This document shows, one piece after another, positions 42,967-51,002 of a stretch of 64,000 bases of DNA (positions are counted from its first letter, which is position 1; each line of letters starts with the position of its first letter). The notes under the pieces were generated by a model. It was given only the letters and a program-made list of their open reading frames with translations. It did not search any database and had not been told where the DNA came from. A program made the position numbers and the translations under genes. This DNA comes from Bacteroidota bacterium (lineage in GTDB: Bacteria > Bacteroidota > Bacteroidia > Bacteroidales > JAAUTT01): the NCBI GenBank assembly GCA_030706405.1, contig JAUZOO010000009.1:62001-126000 (forward strand). The letters run 5' to 3'.

Positions 42967-44794
42967 TTGGTTTGTACTTCCTTTTACGCTTGGCCTCGTT
43001 TACCTGGTAGTTACACTGCTGGTGAAATATTTTAGGTGGGTAAAGAATTTACCTGTCGATGAATTCGCCAAAGTGAAAAAGGGCGTGTTGTCGACTAAGA
43101 CATTTTCGGCCATCCGCGAAGTCTTTCTTGAAAGTCTTCTGCACCGTAAAATTTTTAAGGTAAATCCCTTGTTGGGATATATGCACACAAGCTTGGCCTT
43201 TGGCTGGTTTCTGCTCATCTTAATTGGTAACTGGGAAAGTCGTATCTTTTATCACGGACACGTTAGCCCGCCGTATGTGCCTATTTTCTTCCGCTTTTTC
43301 AATCCTCATCCCGTTGGATTTAAGTTGGAGGCGATGTTTTCGTTCCTGATGGATTTAACGCTTTTGGTTGTGTTGAGCGGCGTTACGCTTGCTTGGCTTA
43401 AACGTATGCGTTCCCGTTTCTTTGGAATGAAAAAAACAACCGTTTTACATATGGGCGACCGGTTTGCGCTGGCTTCGTTGTGGTTTATTTTCCCGATGCG
43501 GTTTCTGGCCGAGAGCTTTACCTCCGGCGCTTATGGCGGTGGGCATTTTCTGACTGCCAATTCGGGAGCTTTCTTTGCTGGTTTTCTTCCTGTTGAATCG
43601 TTGGTATACCCTGCCTGGTGGGCGTATTCGCTGGCTCTGGGAACCTTCTTCGTAGCCTTGCCCATGTCGCGTTACATGCACATTCCTACAGAAATCGTGT
43701 TGATATTTCTTCGCAAATACGGTGTTTCTGAACAAAGCATTTTTACATCGTATACCCAGGTTGAAATCAATTCCTGCTCACGTTGCGGAATCTGTATCGA
43801 CCCTTGTCAGCTGGCTTCATCGGCAAATATCAGGGGCGTGCAGAGTGTTTACCATCTTCAGTCTATCCGTAACTGTGCCGTAGATAACGACAAATCGCTC
43901 AACTGCCTGATGTGTGGTCGTTGTGACAATGTTTGCCCGGTAGGTATCGATATTGCTTCTATCCGTAAGGCTAACCGTAAACAACAGGCCGCACAGAAAG
44001 AAAACGTGTACCGGTATGTTCCGGAAGGAAATGCTGCGAAAGCCGATGTCATCTTCTTTGCCGGATGTATGACGCATCTGCAACCATCGGTTAAAAAGGC
44101 GATGACCGGACTGTTAAAACATGCCGGCATTAGTTACTGGTTTATGGACGAATCCGGAAGCGTTTGCTGCGGTCGTCCGCTGATGCTAGCGGGAAAAGAA
44201 GCTCAGGCCCGCGAACTGATGGCCAACAACAAGGCCAAGATAGTAGCCAGTGGCGCCAAATTGTTTGTAACGTCGTGCCCGATATGTTACAAGGTTTTTA
44301 AAGAAGAATATGGCTTGAACATTGAAGTGATGCACCATAGCGAATACCTGTTGCAACTGGTGGAATCGAAAAAGATTTTGGTGAATCGTCAGGATGTAAA
44401 GGCGGTTTATCACGATCCTTGCGAACTTGGACGTGGTGCCGGGATTTACGCCCAGCCACGGCAACTGCTAAAGAGTGTGGTGTCGCTGCAACCGGTATCG
44501 CAGGACAAAGAAAATGCGCTTTGTTGTGGCGGAAGTCTTGCTAATATTAAGATTTCGAATCCGGAACGAAAAATGATTACGGCTGATGCGGTGTCCGTTT
44601 TAACCGCTAATAACCCGGATGTGCTGGTTACCGGTTGTCCCATGTGTAAACGCACCTTTGCACAGGCTTCGTCGGTACGGGTGTTGGATATTGCCGAGGT
44701 GCTTTCGGGAGCACTGGTTCTAAAACAGCCAACGGCTTTGATAAAAGTTAAAAATGAAGAAAGATTGGCTATACAGCCGGTGCTAATTCGTTGA
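42953..44794 (+). CDS. Membrane-anchored HdrE-HdrD-like fusion protein
   Basis: 613 residues. The N-terminal half is membrane-bound (helices about 5-25, 75-98, 125-150, 175-195, 220-250) with conserved His residues such as those in YMHTSLAFGW and SRYMHIP, typical of a NarI/HdrE-type cytochrome b. Then come two [4Fe-4S] motifs (CSRCGICIDPC; CLMCGRCDNVCPVG) and two CCG domains (FFAGCM...VCCGRP...SCPICY; HDPCELG...LCCGGS...GCPMCKRTF), as in HdrD/DsrK. It should link the complex to the quinone pool. Last gene of the operon. Confidence 0.9.
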   Translation: MLVFDWFVLPFTLGLVYLVVTLLVKYFRWVKNLPVDEFAKVKKGVLSTKTFSAIREVFLESLLHRKIFKVNPLLGYMHTSLAFGWFLLILIGNWESRIFYHGHVSPPYVPIFFRFFNPHPVGFKLEAMFSFLMDLTLLVVLSGVTLAWLKRMRSRFFGMKKTTVLHMGDRFALASLWFIFPMRFLAESFTSGAYGGGHFLTANSGAFFAGFLPVESLVYPAWWAYSLALGTFFVALPMSRYMHIPTEIVLIFLRKYGVSEQSIFTSYTQVEINSCSRCGICIDPCQLASSANIRGVQSVYHLQSIRNCAVDNDKSLNCLMCGRCDNVCPVGIDIASIRKANRKQQAAQKENVYRYVPEGNAAKADVIFFAGCMTHLQPSVKKAMTGLLKHAGISYWFMDESGSVCCGRPLMLAGKEAQARELMANNKAKIVASGAKLFVTSCPICYKVFKEEYGLNIEVMHHSEYLLQLVESKKILVNRQDVKAVYHDPCELGRGAGIYAQPRQLLKSVVSLQPVSQDKENALCCGGSLANIKISNPERKMITADAVSVLTANNPDVLVTGCPMCKRTFAQASSVRVLDIAEVLSGALVLKQPTALIKVKNEERLAIQPVLIR

Positions 44795-44819
44795 GAATAT
44801 ATTTATTTTAAAAGGTTTA

Positions 44820-44846
44820 AGGAAGTCGGGTTATGCCCGGCTTCCT
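44820..44846 (+). terminator. Hairpin downstream of the Hdr-like operon
   Basis: AGGAAG-t-CGGG and CCCG-g-CTTCCT form a stem with a short loop. The T run is weak, so termination may be partial. Confidence 0.5.
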
Positions 44847-44939
44847 GTTGAATGGCTTTTAATAATTTTCCAGAACAAGGTATAGAAAGAACCTTCTGAC
44901 AAAATACTCAGGTTTATACCCCGTTCAGGTTTTTCGCCG

Positions 44940-45210
44940 CGCGATCTCCCGCGGGAAATTTCCTGCCCTGATTTCCAAACATGAGATTTCCCTCGGGAGA
45001 TTTGCTGCCTGAGTTTTTAAATGGCAATTTTCCACGAGAAATCGTGCGCCTGAGTTTTTAGAAACCATATTTCCCACGGGAAATGTGTCGCCTTGGTTTT
45101 TAGAAGGTAATTTCCCCGGGGAAATCCCGTGCCTGAAGTTTTAGACGCCATTTCTCCCGCGAGAGATTGAACGTCTGACTTTTTAGACGGCAAATTTCCT
45201 GCGGGAGAAA
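44940..45210. repeat. Array of seven helically phased palindromes
   Basis: Seven units of about 42 bp, each with a palindrome of consensus ATTTCCC-NC-GGGAAAT. Centres fall at about 44951, 44993, 45034, 45076, 45117, 45159 and 45201. The steps are 42, 41, 42, 41, 42 and 42 bp, mean 41.7, or four turns of B-DNA. The spacers share GCCTGAGTTTTTAGA, more loosely. Units differ in sequence yet keep the pairing. Confidence 0.85.
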
Positions 45211-45260
45211 CCTCGCCCGGATTCCCGAATAGCATTTTGGCGCACGTTAATCCGCTGTTA

Positions 45261-45292
45261 AATAAAAAAGCCGGACAATTGCCCGGCTTCTC
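45261..45292 (-). terminator. Terminator of the uxaE-uxaC operon
   Basis: On the minus strand GCCGGGCAATTGTCCGGC is followed by TTTTTTATTT, 20 bp after the uxaC stop. Confidence 0.8.
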
Positions 45293-45311
45293 TGTATATA
45301 CAGTTGTACAA

Positions 45312-46715
45312 TTAGAATTTGAAATAATTCTTAGCGTTGTAATAGCTGATATTTTCCACCATCTGCTCAACAAATTTGATTTCCGAAGCCGGAATTTCGC
45401 CGTTTTCAACATCTTTGGCCAACAGGTTACAAAGGATGCGGCGGAAATAATCGTGACGAGGGTAGGAGAGGAAGCTACGCGAGTCGGTGAGCATACCCAC
45501 AAAACGGCTAAGCAAACCAAGGGTCGAGAGCGCGTTCATTTGTTTTTCCATACCATCTTTCTGGTCGAGGAACCACCATCCCGAGCCAAACTGCATTTTG
45601 CCGGCTACCGAACCGTCGTTGTAGCTGTAAGCGAGGGTTACAAGTAATTCGTTATCGCGCGGGTTGAGGTTGTAAACGATCGATTTGGCAAGTTTGTCTT
45701 CGAGGGCCAGGCGGTCGAAGAATTTCGACATCGGGCGTGCAACTTCGAAGTCGCCGATAGCATCGTAACCGGTATCGGGACCAAGTTTGCGGAACATCTT
45801 GGTGTTGTTGTTACGGATAGCACCGATGTGGAATTGCTGAGTCCAACCTTTTTCGGCATCCATTACCGAGAAGTGATAAAGCATGGCGCTTTTGAATTTC
45901 AGGATTTCTTCCTGATCGAGTTTGCGGCCACCGCGGATTTTAAGGAAAATAATTTTGATTTCGCTGTCTTTGTATTCTTCGGCATAGAAGGTTTCCAAAC
46001 CGTGGTCGGAGAGGCGGCAACCCATCGATTCGAAGAAATTTTGACGTTTTTTCAGGGCGTCGAGCAATTCTTCAAAAGAGTTGATGCTCATTCCGGCAGC
46101 TTTTTCGAGCAAGGCGATGTATTCGTTGTAGCTTTCGGGGCTTTCAACGGCCATAGCCTTGTCGGGACGCCAAGTTGGGAAGACTTTGGTTGAGAGTCCG
46201 GCATCCTTAATTTGTTTGTGATATTCGAGCGAATCGGCCGGATCGTCGGTGGTACAAACCACTTCAACGTTCATCTTTTTGAGGATGCCTTGTACGCTGT
46301 ATTCGGGAGTTTGAAGTTTAGCGGTTACTTCGTCGTAAATTTCTTTGGCGGTGGTGGGGTTCAGCACTTTTTTAACACCAAACGGACGGAGAAGTTCCAG
46401 ATGGGTCCAGTGATAAAGCGGGTTACGCATGGTGTAAGGCACGGTTTCTGCCCATTTCTGGAACTTGGTAAAATCGTCGGCCTTTCCGGTGATGAACTCT
46501 TCGTCGATACCGTTGGCACGCATCGCACGCCATTTATAATGGTCGCCTTCGAGCCATATTTCGGTTAAGTTTTTGAACTGGCGGTTTTCGGCAATAAATT
46601 TGGGGTTGAGGTGACAGTGATAGTCGATAATGGGCAGGTCTTTAGCATGCTCATGATAAAGTTTCTGCGCAGTCTCAGTTTGTAGAATGAAGTTTTCGTC
46701 TAAAAAATTTTTCAT
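45312..46715 (-). CDS. uxaC: Uronate isomerase (glucuronate/galacturonate isomerase)
   Basis: 467 residues, close to 470 in E. coli. It turns D-glucuronate into D-fructuronate and D-galacturonate into D-tagaturonate. N-terminal motif DLPIIDYHCHLNPKFIAENR contains the metal-type His pair; VVCTTDDPADSLEYHKQI, WTQQFHIGAIRNNNTKMF and LGLLSRFVGMLTDSRSFLSYPRHDYFRRILCNLLA are family signatures. Second gene of a leftward uxaE-uxaC unit that faces the other uronate genes. Confidence 0.97.
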   Translation of the reverse strand: MKNFLDENFILQTETAQKLYHEHAKDLPIIDYHCHLNPKFIAENRQFKNLTEIWLEGDHYKWRAMRANGIDEEFITGKADDFTKFQKWAETVPYTMRNPLYHWTHLELLRPFGVKKVLNPTTAKEIYDEVTAKLQTPEYSVQGILKKMNVEVVCTTDDPADSLEYHKQIKDAGLSTKVFPTWRPDKAMAVESPESYNEYIALLEKAAGMSINSFEELLDALKKRQNFFESMGCRLSDHGLETFYAEEYKDSEIKIIFLKIRGGRKLDQEEILKFKSAMLYHFSVMDAEKGWTQQFHIGAIRNNNTKMFRKLGPDTGYDAIGDFEVARPMSKFFDRLALEDKLAKSIVYNLNPRDNELLVTLAYSYNDGSVAGKMQFGSGWWFLDQKDGMEKQMNALSTLGLLSRFVGMLTDSRSFLSYPRHDYFRRILCNLLAKDVENGEIPASEIKFVEQMVENISYYNAKNYFKF

Positions 46716-46744
46716 CGTAGATTATGTTTAGAAAATTGTTATTG

Positions 46745-46800
46745 TAATAGGCCGTGGCCGATAGTCCATGGTTTATGAACTATCGACTATGGTCTAACAG
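46745..46800. repeat. Stuttered GATAGTCCATGG-type intergenic repeat
   Basis: CCGATAGTCCATGGTTTATG, AACTATCGACTATGGTCTAA, CAGACTATT: degenerate, partly self-complementary 8-9-bp words in the uxaE-uxaC gap. Confidence 0.55.
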
Positions 46801-46801
46801 A

Positions 46802-48055
46802 CTATTCAAGTACAAATAAACGTTTGATGTGACGTTCGTAGATGTTGTCGGCCACGCATTTTCCAACGATTTCTTTGTTTGCCTTGAGAGCATCGGTATA
46901 TTCAACGCCATATTCTGATGCTACTTTGTAACCCACGTGGATTAACTGGCGGAAGCTTGGGTTATAGCGCGGGTTCGACTGTTCGTGTTGAAGCGTTTGG
47001 GCAAATTCTTCGCTGGTCCATTTGGTTATCGATTCGGGAGTTGGCAAGAGGTCGGCTTTGATGTCGATTACGGTAGCATAAGGGCCGCAAAGCTCTGGCT
47101 GACGACGGTAAGCCATGCTGTAAATGGCTTTGGCCAGGTCAAGGGCGTCTTCGCCGGCAAGCGAAAGGCCGATAACTTCTTCGAGCCAAGTAGTACCGGC
47201 AGTTTTTACGTGAATGCCTTTGTTATATTTCTTAATTAATTTGCCCATGATGGGGTAAATCGAGAATTTGTCGCTACCCGAGTGTACGCTGAGTTTGAGT
47301 TCTTCGGGCAGGTGGAAGTTTTTAACGGCATAGTCGATAACCAGCATGTCTTCTTCAAATTCTTTTTCGAACTGCTGAACATCGCCAACATAATCCACGC
47401 CTTTATTAAAACGGCCGGTGAATTTAGGTGCAATGGTTTGCGCAGGAACTTTCAAGTCGGCGAGCGATTTCAAGATGAACAACATATCTAACGGCGATTG
47501 CGGTTCGTCTACTTCGTCCATCGATACTTCGGTAATGAAGTTGCCTACACCTTTTTTAGAAGCAATGTGCTGATAAATTTTAGATGCTTCGGTTGTGGCA
47601 AACAAAAATTTAGCGGCAAACTTGCGGATGTATTCTTCGGTAATCGTGAATGGATGTTGAATGCCAGGAATGGTTAACGACCCCACGAATGATTTATGGG
47701 CGACAACAAATTTTTCAATTTCAGTATCGGAAGCGGCTTTGCCAATGTAGTCGGCAACGTCGAGGGTAAAGAAGTTGCTGCTGTCAATAAACTTATCCAC
47801 ATTGCTGAGGTTGATGTGGTCTGCATCAACAAAGTACGAACCTTTAAACCCAAGAGCCTTAACGGCATTGTCAGCTTCTACGCGGGTATCTGCCGGTTCG
47901 GAGTGTACAATGGTATGCTCGCGGTTCGATTTGTTCCAAACCGGGGAAATGTCAATTCCCAGTTCGTTTTTAGCTTTGATGATAGCACCAAGTTGAGCTT
48001 CTCCTTCGTGCGAGAAGCGATCGCCAATTCCAAAAGAATATTTCTCTAGTTTCAT
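46802..48055 (-). CDS. uxaE: Tagaturonate/fructuronate epimerase
   Basis: 417 residues. The UxaE family, first shown in Thermotoga maritima, interconverts D-tagaturonate and D-fructuronate and so joins the two hexuronate branches. Seen: KYSFGIGDRFSHEGEAQLGAII at the start, FKGSYFVDADHINLSNVDKFI, KLSVHSGSDKFSIYPIMGKLIKKYNKGIHVKTAGTTWLEEVIGL with an HSGSDK block likely to bind substrate or metal, and RQLIHVGYKVASEYG near the end. First gene of the leftward unit and divergent from the LacI-type regulator. Confidence 0.93.
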   Translation of the reverse strand: MKLEKYSFGIGDRFSHEGEAQLGAIIKAKNELGIDISPVWNKSNREHTIVHSEPADTRVEADNAVKALGFKGSYFVDADHINLSNVDKFIDSSNFFTLDVADYIGKAASDTEIEKFVVAHKSFVGSLTIPGIQHPFTITEEYIRKFAAKFLFATTEASKIYQHIASKKGVGNFITEVSMDEVDEPQSPLDMLFILKSLADLKVPAQTIAPKFTGRFNKGVDYVGDVQQFEKEFEEDMLVIDYAVKNFHLPEELKLSVHSGSDKFSIYPIMGKLIKKYNKGIHVKTAGTTWLEEVIGLSLAGEDALDLAKAIYSMAYRRQPELCGPYATVIDIKADLLPTPESITKWTSEEFAQTLQHEQSNPRYNPSFRQLIHVGYKVASEYGVEYTDALKANKEIVGKCVADNIYERHIKRLFVLE

Positions 48056-48248
48056 AAAAAAAATGTTAATGGTTTATAAGGGTTGAAGTTGAAAGCATAG
48101 TAAATGTATAGAATTTAACCGAATCTTTCGCCCCAATTCCCGTATGCACTTTGTTTCGTTTGTGAAAAAAGCGGAAGGGTTTTGAGCTTTGTCTGTTAAA
48201 ATACATAAAATAAGGCATTTGAAGTTTGTTAAAACGCCCGAAAAAAAA

Positions 48249-48266
48249 TTCGTGTTCGCACACGAA
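48249..48266. promoter_or_regulatory. Operator 1, palindrome TTCGTGT-TCGC-ACACGAA
   Basis: Perfect 7-bp arms around a TCGC centre, about 55-70 bp upstream of the predicted start of regulator transcription. Shares its 14-bp core CGTGTTCGCACACG with operator 2. Confidence 0.75.
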
Positions 48267-48279
48267 AATAATTTAATTT

Positions 48280-48312
48280 TTGCTTTTAGAAAATAAAATA
48301 TTTATAATTTTG
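48280..48312 (+). promoter_or_regulatory. Promoter of the LacI-type regulator and the uxaB arm
   Basis: TTG (48280-48282), 22 bases, TAATTTTG (48305-48312). It lies between the two operators. Confidence 0.65.
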
Positions 48313-48325
48313 CAATGTCATTTTA

Positions 48326-48341
48326 CCGTGTTCGCACACGG
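48326..48341. promoter_or_regulatory. Operator 2, palindrome CCGTGT-TCGC-ACACGG
   Basis: Perfect 6-bp arms around TCGC, centred 76 bp from operator 1 and just downstream of the expected transcription start, where a bound repressor would block RNA polymerase. Confidence 0.75.
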
Positions 48342-48363
48342 AATTAAATAAAAAACTTCTGCT

Positions 48364-49428
48364 ATCGAACCACTAAATAAAATACGGATTAAAGATATAG
48401 CCCAAATGGCTGGGGTTTCGGCTGGTACTGTAGACCGGGTTATTCACAATCGTGGGCAGGTTTCGGAAGATAATCGCCAGCTGATTCTGAAAATTATCGA
48501 CGAATTAAATTATAAGCCAAACCTTCTGGCTCGTTCATTGGCAACAAAGCGTAGTTATCATATTGTAACGCTGTTGCCTGAAACTCACCTGAGCAAAGGG
48601 TATTGGGAAGCTCCTTTAAAGGGAATTCAAAAAGCAGCCAAGGAAATTGCCGATTATAACGTGGTGGTAACCTCTTTGAGTTTCGATCAGTTTAAGGTTG
48701 AAACATTTAGGGATAGCATTAAAACAATTATCGATCTTAACCCTGATGCCGTTTTGCTCACCCCGGTTTTTAAAGGCGAAACCATTGAATTGGCCGGTAT
48801 TCTTAATGTCAAATCTATACCTTATATATTCATCGATTCCAACATCGAAGGGTTAGGTAATCTTTCTTATTTCGGACAACATTCATACCAGAGTGGTTAT
48901 ATGGCCGCCCGTTTACTCGAAATGGGATTGCCTGAAAATTCGACTATTGCTATACTGAAACCTTCGGGCGATATTTCTAACCAGATGGTGAGTCGCGAAA
49001 GCGGTTTTAACGCTTTTTTTGAGCGCGAAGGCCTTAAACGTCGGTATGCCTTTAAATATATAGCTTACGATTTGGATAACGAGGTTGAACGAGAAAAGCA
49101 ACTCGCTGAATTTTTTAACCAGAATGCTCCGGTAGCTGCGGCTCTGGTCTTTAACTCGAGGGTTTACGAAATCGCTTCTTTTCTCGAAAAATACAGGATT
49201 GAAAATGTAAGGCTTGTAGGCTATGACCTTATGCGCGAAAACGCCGAATATCTTCGTAAAGGTATTGTGACATTTCTGTTGGCTCAACGACCTGAAGAAC
49301 AGGGATACTATGGGGTAATGACCTTGTTTAATTACCTCGTGCTGAAACAGGATGTAATTAAGGTTCAGTATGTTCCCATTGACATTCTGACTCGCGAAAA
49401 TCTAGACTATTATTTGAATTTTAAATAG
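48364..49428 (+). CDS. LacI-family transcriptional regulator of hexuronate genes
   Basis: About 350 residues. The LacI HTH reads IRIKDIAQMAGVSAGTVDRVIHNRGQVSEDN and the effector domain starts with KRSYHIVTLLPE. The first ATG (48406) falls inside HTH helix 1, between AQ and AGVS. In the frame back to the stop at 48349 there is no ATG, GTG or TTG, so the real start must be a rare codon; ATC at 48364, ATA at 48382 and ATT at 48388 are candidates. The coordinate given uses ATC. It lies between the two uronate arms and next to two LacI-type operators, so it likely represses both. Confidence 0.85.
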   Translation: MEPLNKIRIKDIAQMAGVSAGTVDRVIHNRGQVSEDNRQLILKIIDELNYKPNLLARSLATKRSYHIVTLLPETHLSKGYWEAPLKGIQKAAKEIADYNVVVTSLSFDQFKVETFRDSIKTIIDLNPDAVLLTPVFKGETIELAGILNVKSIPYIFIDSNIEGLGNLSYFGQHSYQSGYMAARLLEMGLPENSTIAILKPSGDISNQMVSRESGFNAFFEREGLKRRYAFKYIAYDLDNEVEREKQLAEFFNQNAPVAAALVFNSRVYEIASFLEKYRIENVRLVGYDLMRENAEYLRKGIVTFLLAQRPEEQGYYGVMTLFNYLVLKQDVIKVQYVPIDILTRENLDYYLNFK

Positions 49429-49455
49429 ATACATAATTAATTAGTTGTTATAATC

Positions 49456-50925
49456 ATGAAATTGAATAAAGAAGTTGTAATGGATTATCAGGCTTATCCT
49501 GAACGTATAATCCAATTTGGAGAAGGTAATTTTTTACGTGCATTTGTTGACTGGATGGTTCACGAAATGAACGAAAAAGCTGATTTTAACACCAGCGCAG
49601 TTTTGGTTCAGCCTATCGATAAGGGTATGGTTGACATGATTAACGAACAGGATGGCCTTTATACTTTAGTATTAAAAGGTTTAAAGAACGGTATGGCTAC
49701 CAAAGAAACCCAGTTGATTCAGTCGGTTTCACGTGGCCTTAACCCTTATGCCGATTTTGCAGGCTACCTGAAATTAGCCGAAAATCCTAACATGCGTTTT
49801 ATCGTATCGAATACGACCGAAGCCGGTATCGCTTTCAGCGCCGACGATAAGGTCGATATGACTCCTCCCAAAACTTACCCCGGTAAACTTACCGTATTGC
49901 TTTATCACCGTTTTAAAACGTTCAACGGCGACAAAAACAAAGGTTTCATCATCCTTCCTTGCGAGTTGATCGACCGTAACGGTGACAACCTCAAGAAATG
50001 CGTATTCCAGTATGTTGACCTTTGGAACCTCGGTGCTGATTTCCGTGCTTGGTTAGAAGAATCCAATGTATTCTGCAATACCTTGGTTGACCGTATCGTT
50101 CCTGGTTACCCACGCGACGAAGCTAAAGAAATTGAAGCTCAGGTTGGATACGAAGATAAAATCATCGTAGAAGGCGAACCTTTCCATCTCTGGGTAATTG
50201 AAGGTCCGGCCTGGATTGAAAACGAAATTCCTGCCAAGAAAGCAGATCTTAATGTCTTATTCGTTAACGATATGACTCCTTATCGTACCCGTAAAGTACG
50301 GATTTTGAATGGAGCTCACACCGTTTTAGCTCCGGTAGCTATTCTTTCGGGTATCGACTATGTACGCGAAGGCGTTGAACATCCGATTGTTGGTAAATTC
50401 CTCAGCCAAACACTGAACCAGGAAATTATCCCAACCCTCGACCTTCCCAAAGAAGAACTCGTTGCTTTTGCTGACAGCGTAAACGAACGTTTCGGTAACC
50501 CGTTCATCAAACATGCGTTAATGAGCATTTCGCTTAACGCCGTGTCTAAATACAAAGCTCGTGTGTTGACTTCACTTACCACTTATTTCGATCGTCAGGG
50601 TAAACTTCCTAAAAAACTTACGTTTGCTTTGGCTGCACTCATCGCTTTCTATCGTGGTAAAAACGGCGACAAAACCATCGAATTGAACGACGAAGCCGAA
50701 ATTCTTTCATTGTTCAGCAACCTTTGGGCTGGTTACGATAATAAATCGATTACTTCGGAAAAATTGGTTGAATCATTCCTGAAAGATCAGTCTATCTGGG
50801 CGCAGGATCTCACTGCTATTCCTGGTTTGGTTTCAAAAGTTACTTCGCACCTCGACAATATCCTTGCAGATGGTATGCTGACTTCGGTTACCAACATGGT
50901 AAGCGCTAAAGAATCTGTTAAATAA
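49456..50925 (+). CDS. uxaB: Tagaturonate reductase (altronate oxidoreductase)
   Basis: 489 residues, near the 483 of E. coli UxaB. It reduces D-tagaturonate to D-altronate with NADH. The mannitol-dehydrogenase-family start is YPERIIQFGEGNFLRAFVDWMVHEMN. The catalytic region is TRKVRILNGAHTVLAPVAILSGIDYVREG with the conserved K-x5-N-x2-H pattern (KVRILNGAH). The C-terminal helical domain has NPFIKHALMSISLNAVSKYKARVLTSL. It starts 27 bp after the regulator gene, so transcription from the regulator promoter may continue into it. Confidence 0.96.
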   Translation: MKLNKEVVMDYQAYPERIIQFGEGNFLRAFVDWMVHEMNEKADFNTSAVLVQPIDKGMVDMINEQDGLYTLVLKGLKNGMATKETQLIQSVSRGLNPYADFAGYLKLAENPNMRFIVSNTTEAGIAFSADDKVDMTPPKTYPGKLTVLLYHRFKTFNGDKNKGFIILPCELIDRNGDNLKKCVFQYVDLWNLGADFRAWLEESNVFCNTLVDRIVPGYPRDEAKEIEAQVGYEDKIIVEGEPFHLWVIEGPAWIENEIPAKKADLNVLFVNDMTPYRTRKVRILNGAHTVLAPVAILSGIDYVREGVEHPIVGKFLSQTLNQEIIPTLDLPKEELVAFADSVNERFGNPFIKHALMSISLNAVSKYKARVLTSLTTYFDRQGKLPKKLTFALAALIAFYRGKNGDKTIELNDEAEILSLFSNLWAGYDNKSITSEKLVESFLKDQSIWAQDLTAIPGLVSKVTSHLDNILADGMLTSVTNMVSAKESVK

Positions 50926-50952
50926 GTAGGTTTCAATAATAAGTTTAATTCA

Positions 50953-50996
50953 GGGCAGGTGGGCAAAATAGCCTGTTTGCCCTGTTTTATATACAC
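50953..50996 (+). terminator. Hairpin between uxaB and uxaA
   Basis: CAGGGCA and TGCCCTG arms followed by TTTTATA. It may reduce or attenuate read-through into uxaA rather than end the operon. Confidence 0.55.
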
Positions 50997-51002
50997 TAAA
51001 GA

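Larger units (their letters stand above)
44795..45311. other. Long non-coding region between the Hdr operon and uxaC
   Basis: No gene is supported here. It holds a hairpin just after the Hdr operon (44820-44846), the phased palindrome array (44940-45210) and the uxaC terminator (45261-45292). Confidence 0.8.
48056..48363. promoter_or_regulatory. Divergent uronate control region
   Basis: The gap of about 300 bp between uxaE and the regulator gene holds two palindromic operators (48249-48266, 48326-48341) and one good rightward promoter. The leftward promoter is not clear: TACATTTA (minus strand, about 48101-48108) is a near match. Confidence 0.65.

Noticed and set aside
44940-45210. CRISPR array
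   Set aside because: The regular spacing suggested it, but the units are palindromic throughout, the repeated part varies between units, the spacers share sequence, and no cas gene is near.
45017-45520. Minus-strand ORF with 14-residue peptide repeats
   Set aside because: It arises because the palindrome spacing is close to 42 bp, and it runs on into the uxaC coding region in another frame. No start signal or homology.
48300-48410. Frameshifted start of the LacI-type gene
   Set aside because: The ATG at 48315 in another frame reaches a stop within about ten codons, and no single shift joins it to the HTH in a sensible way. A rare start codon explains the data more simply.
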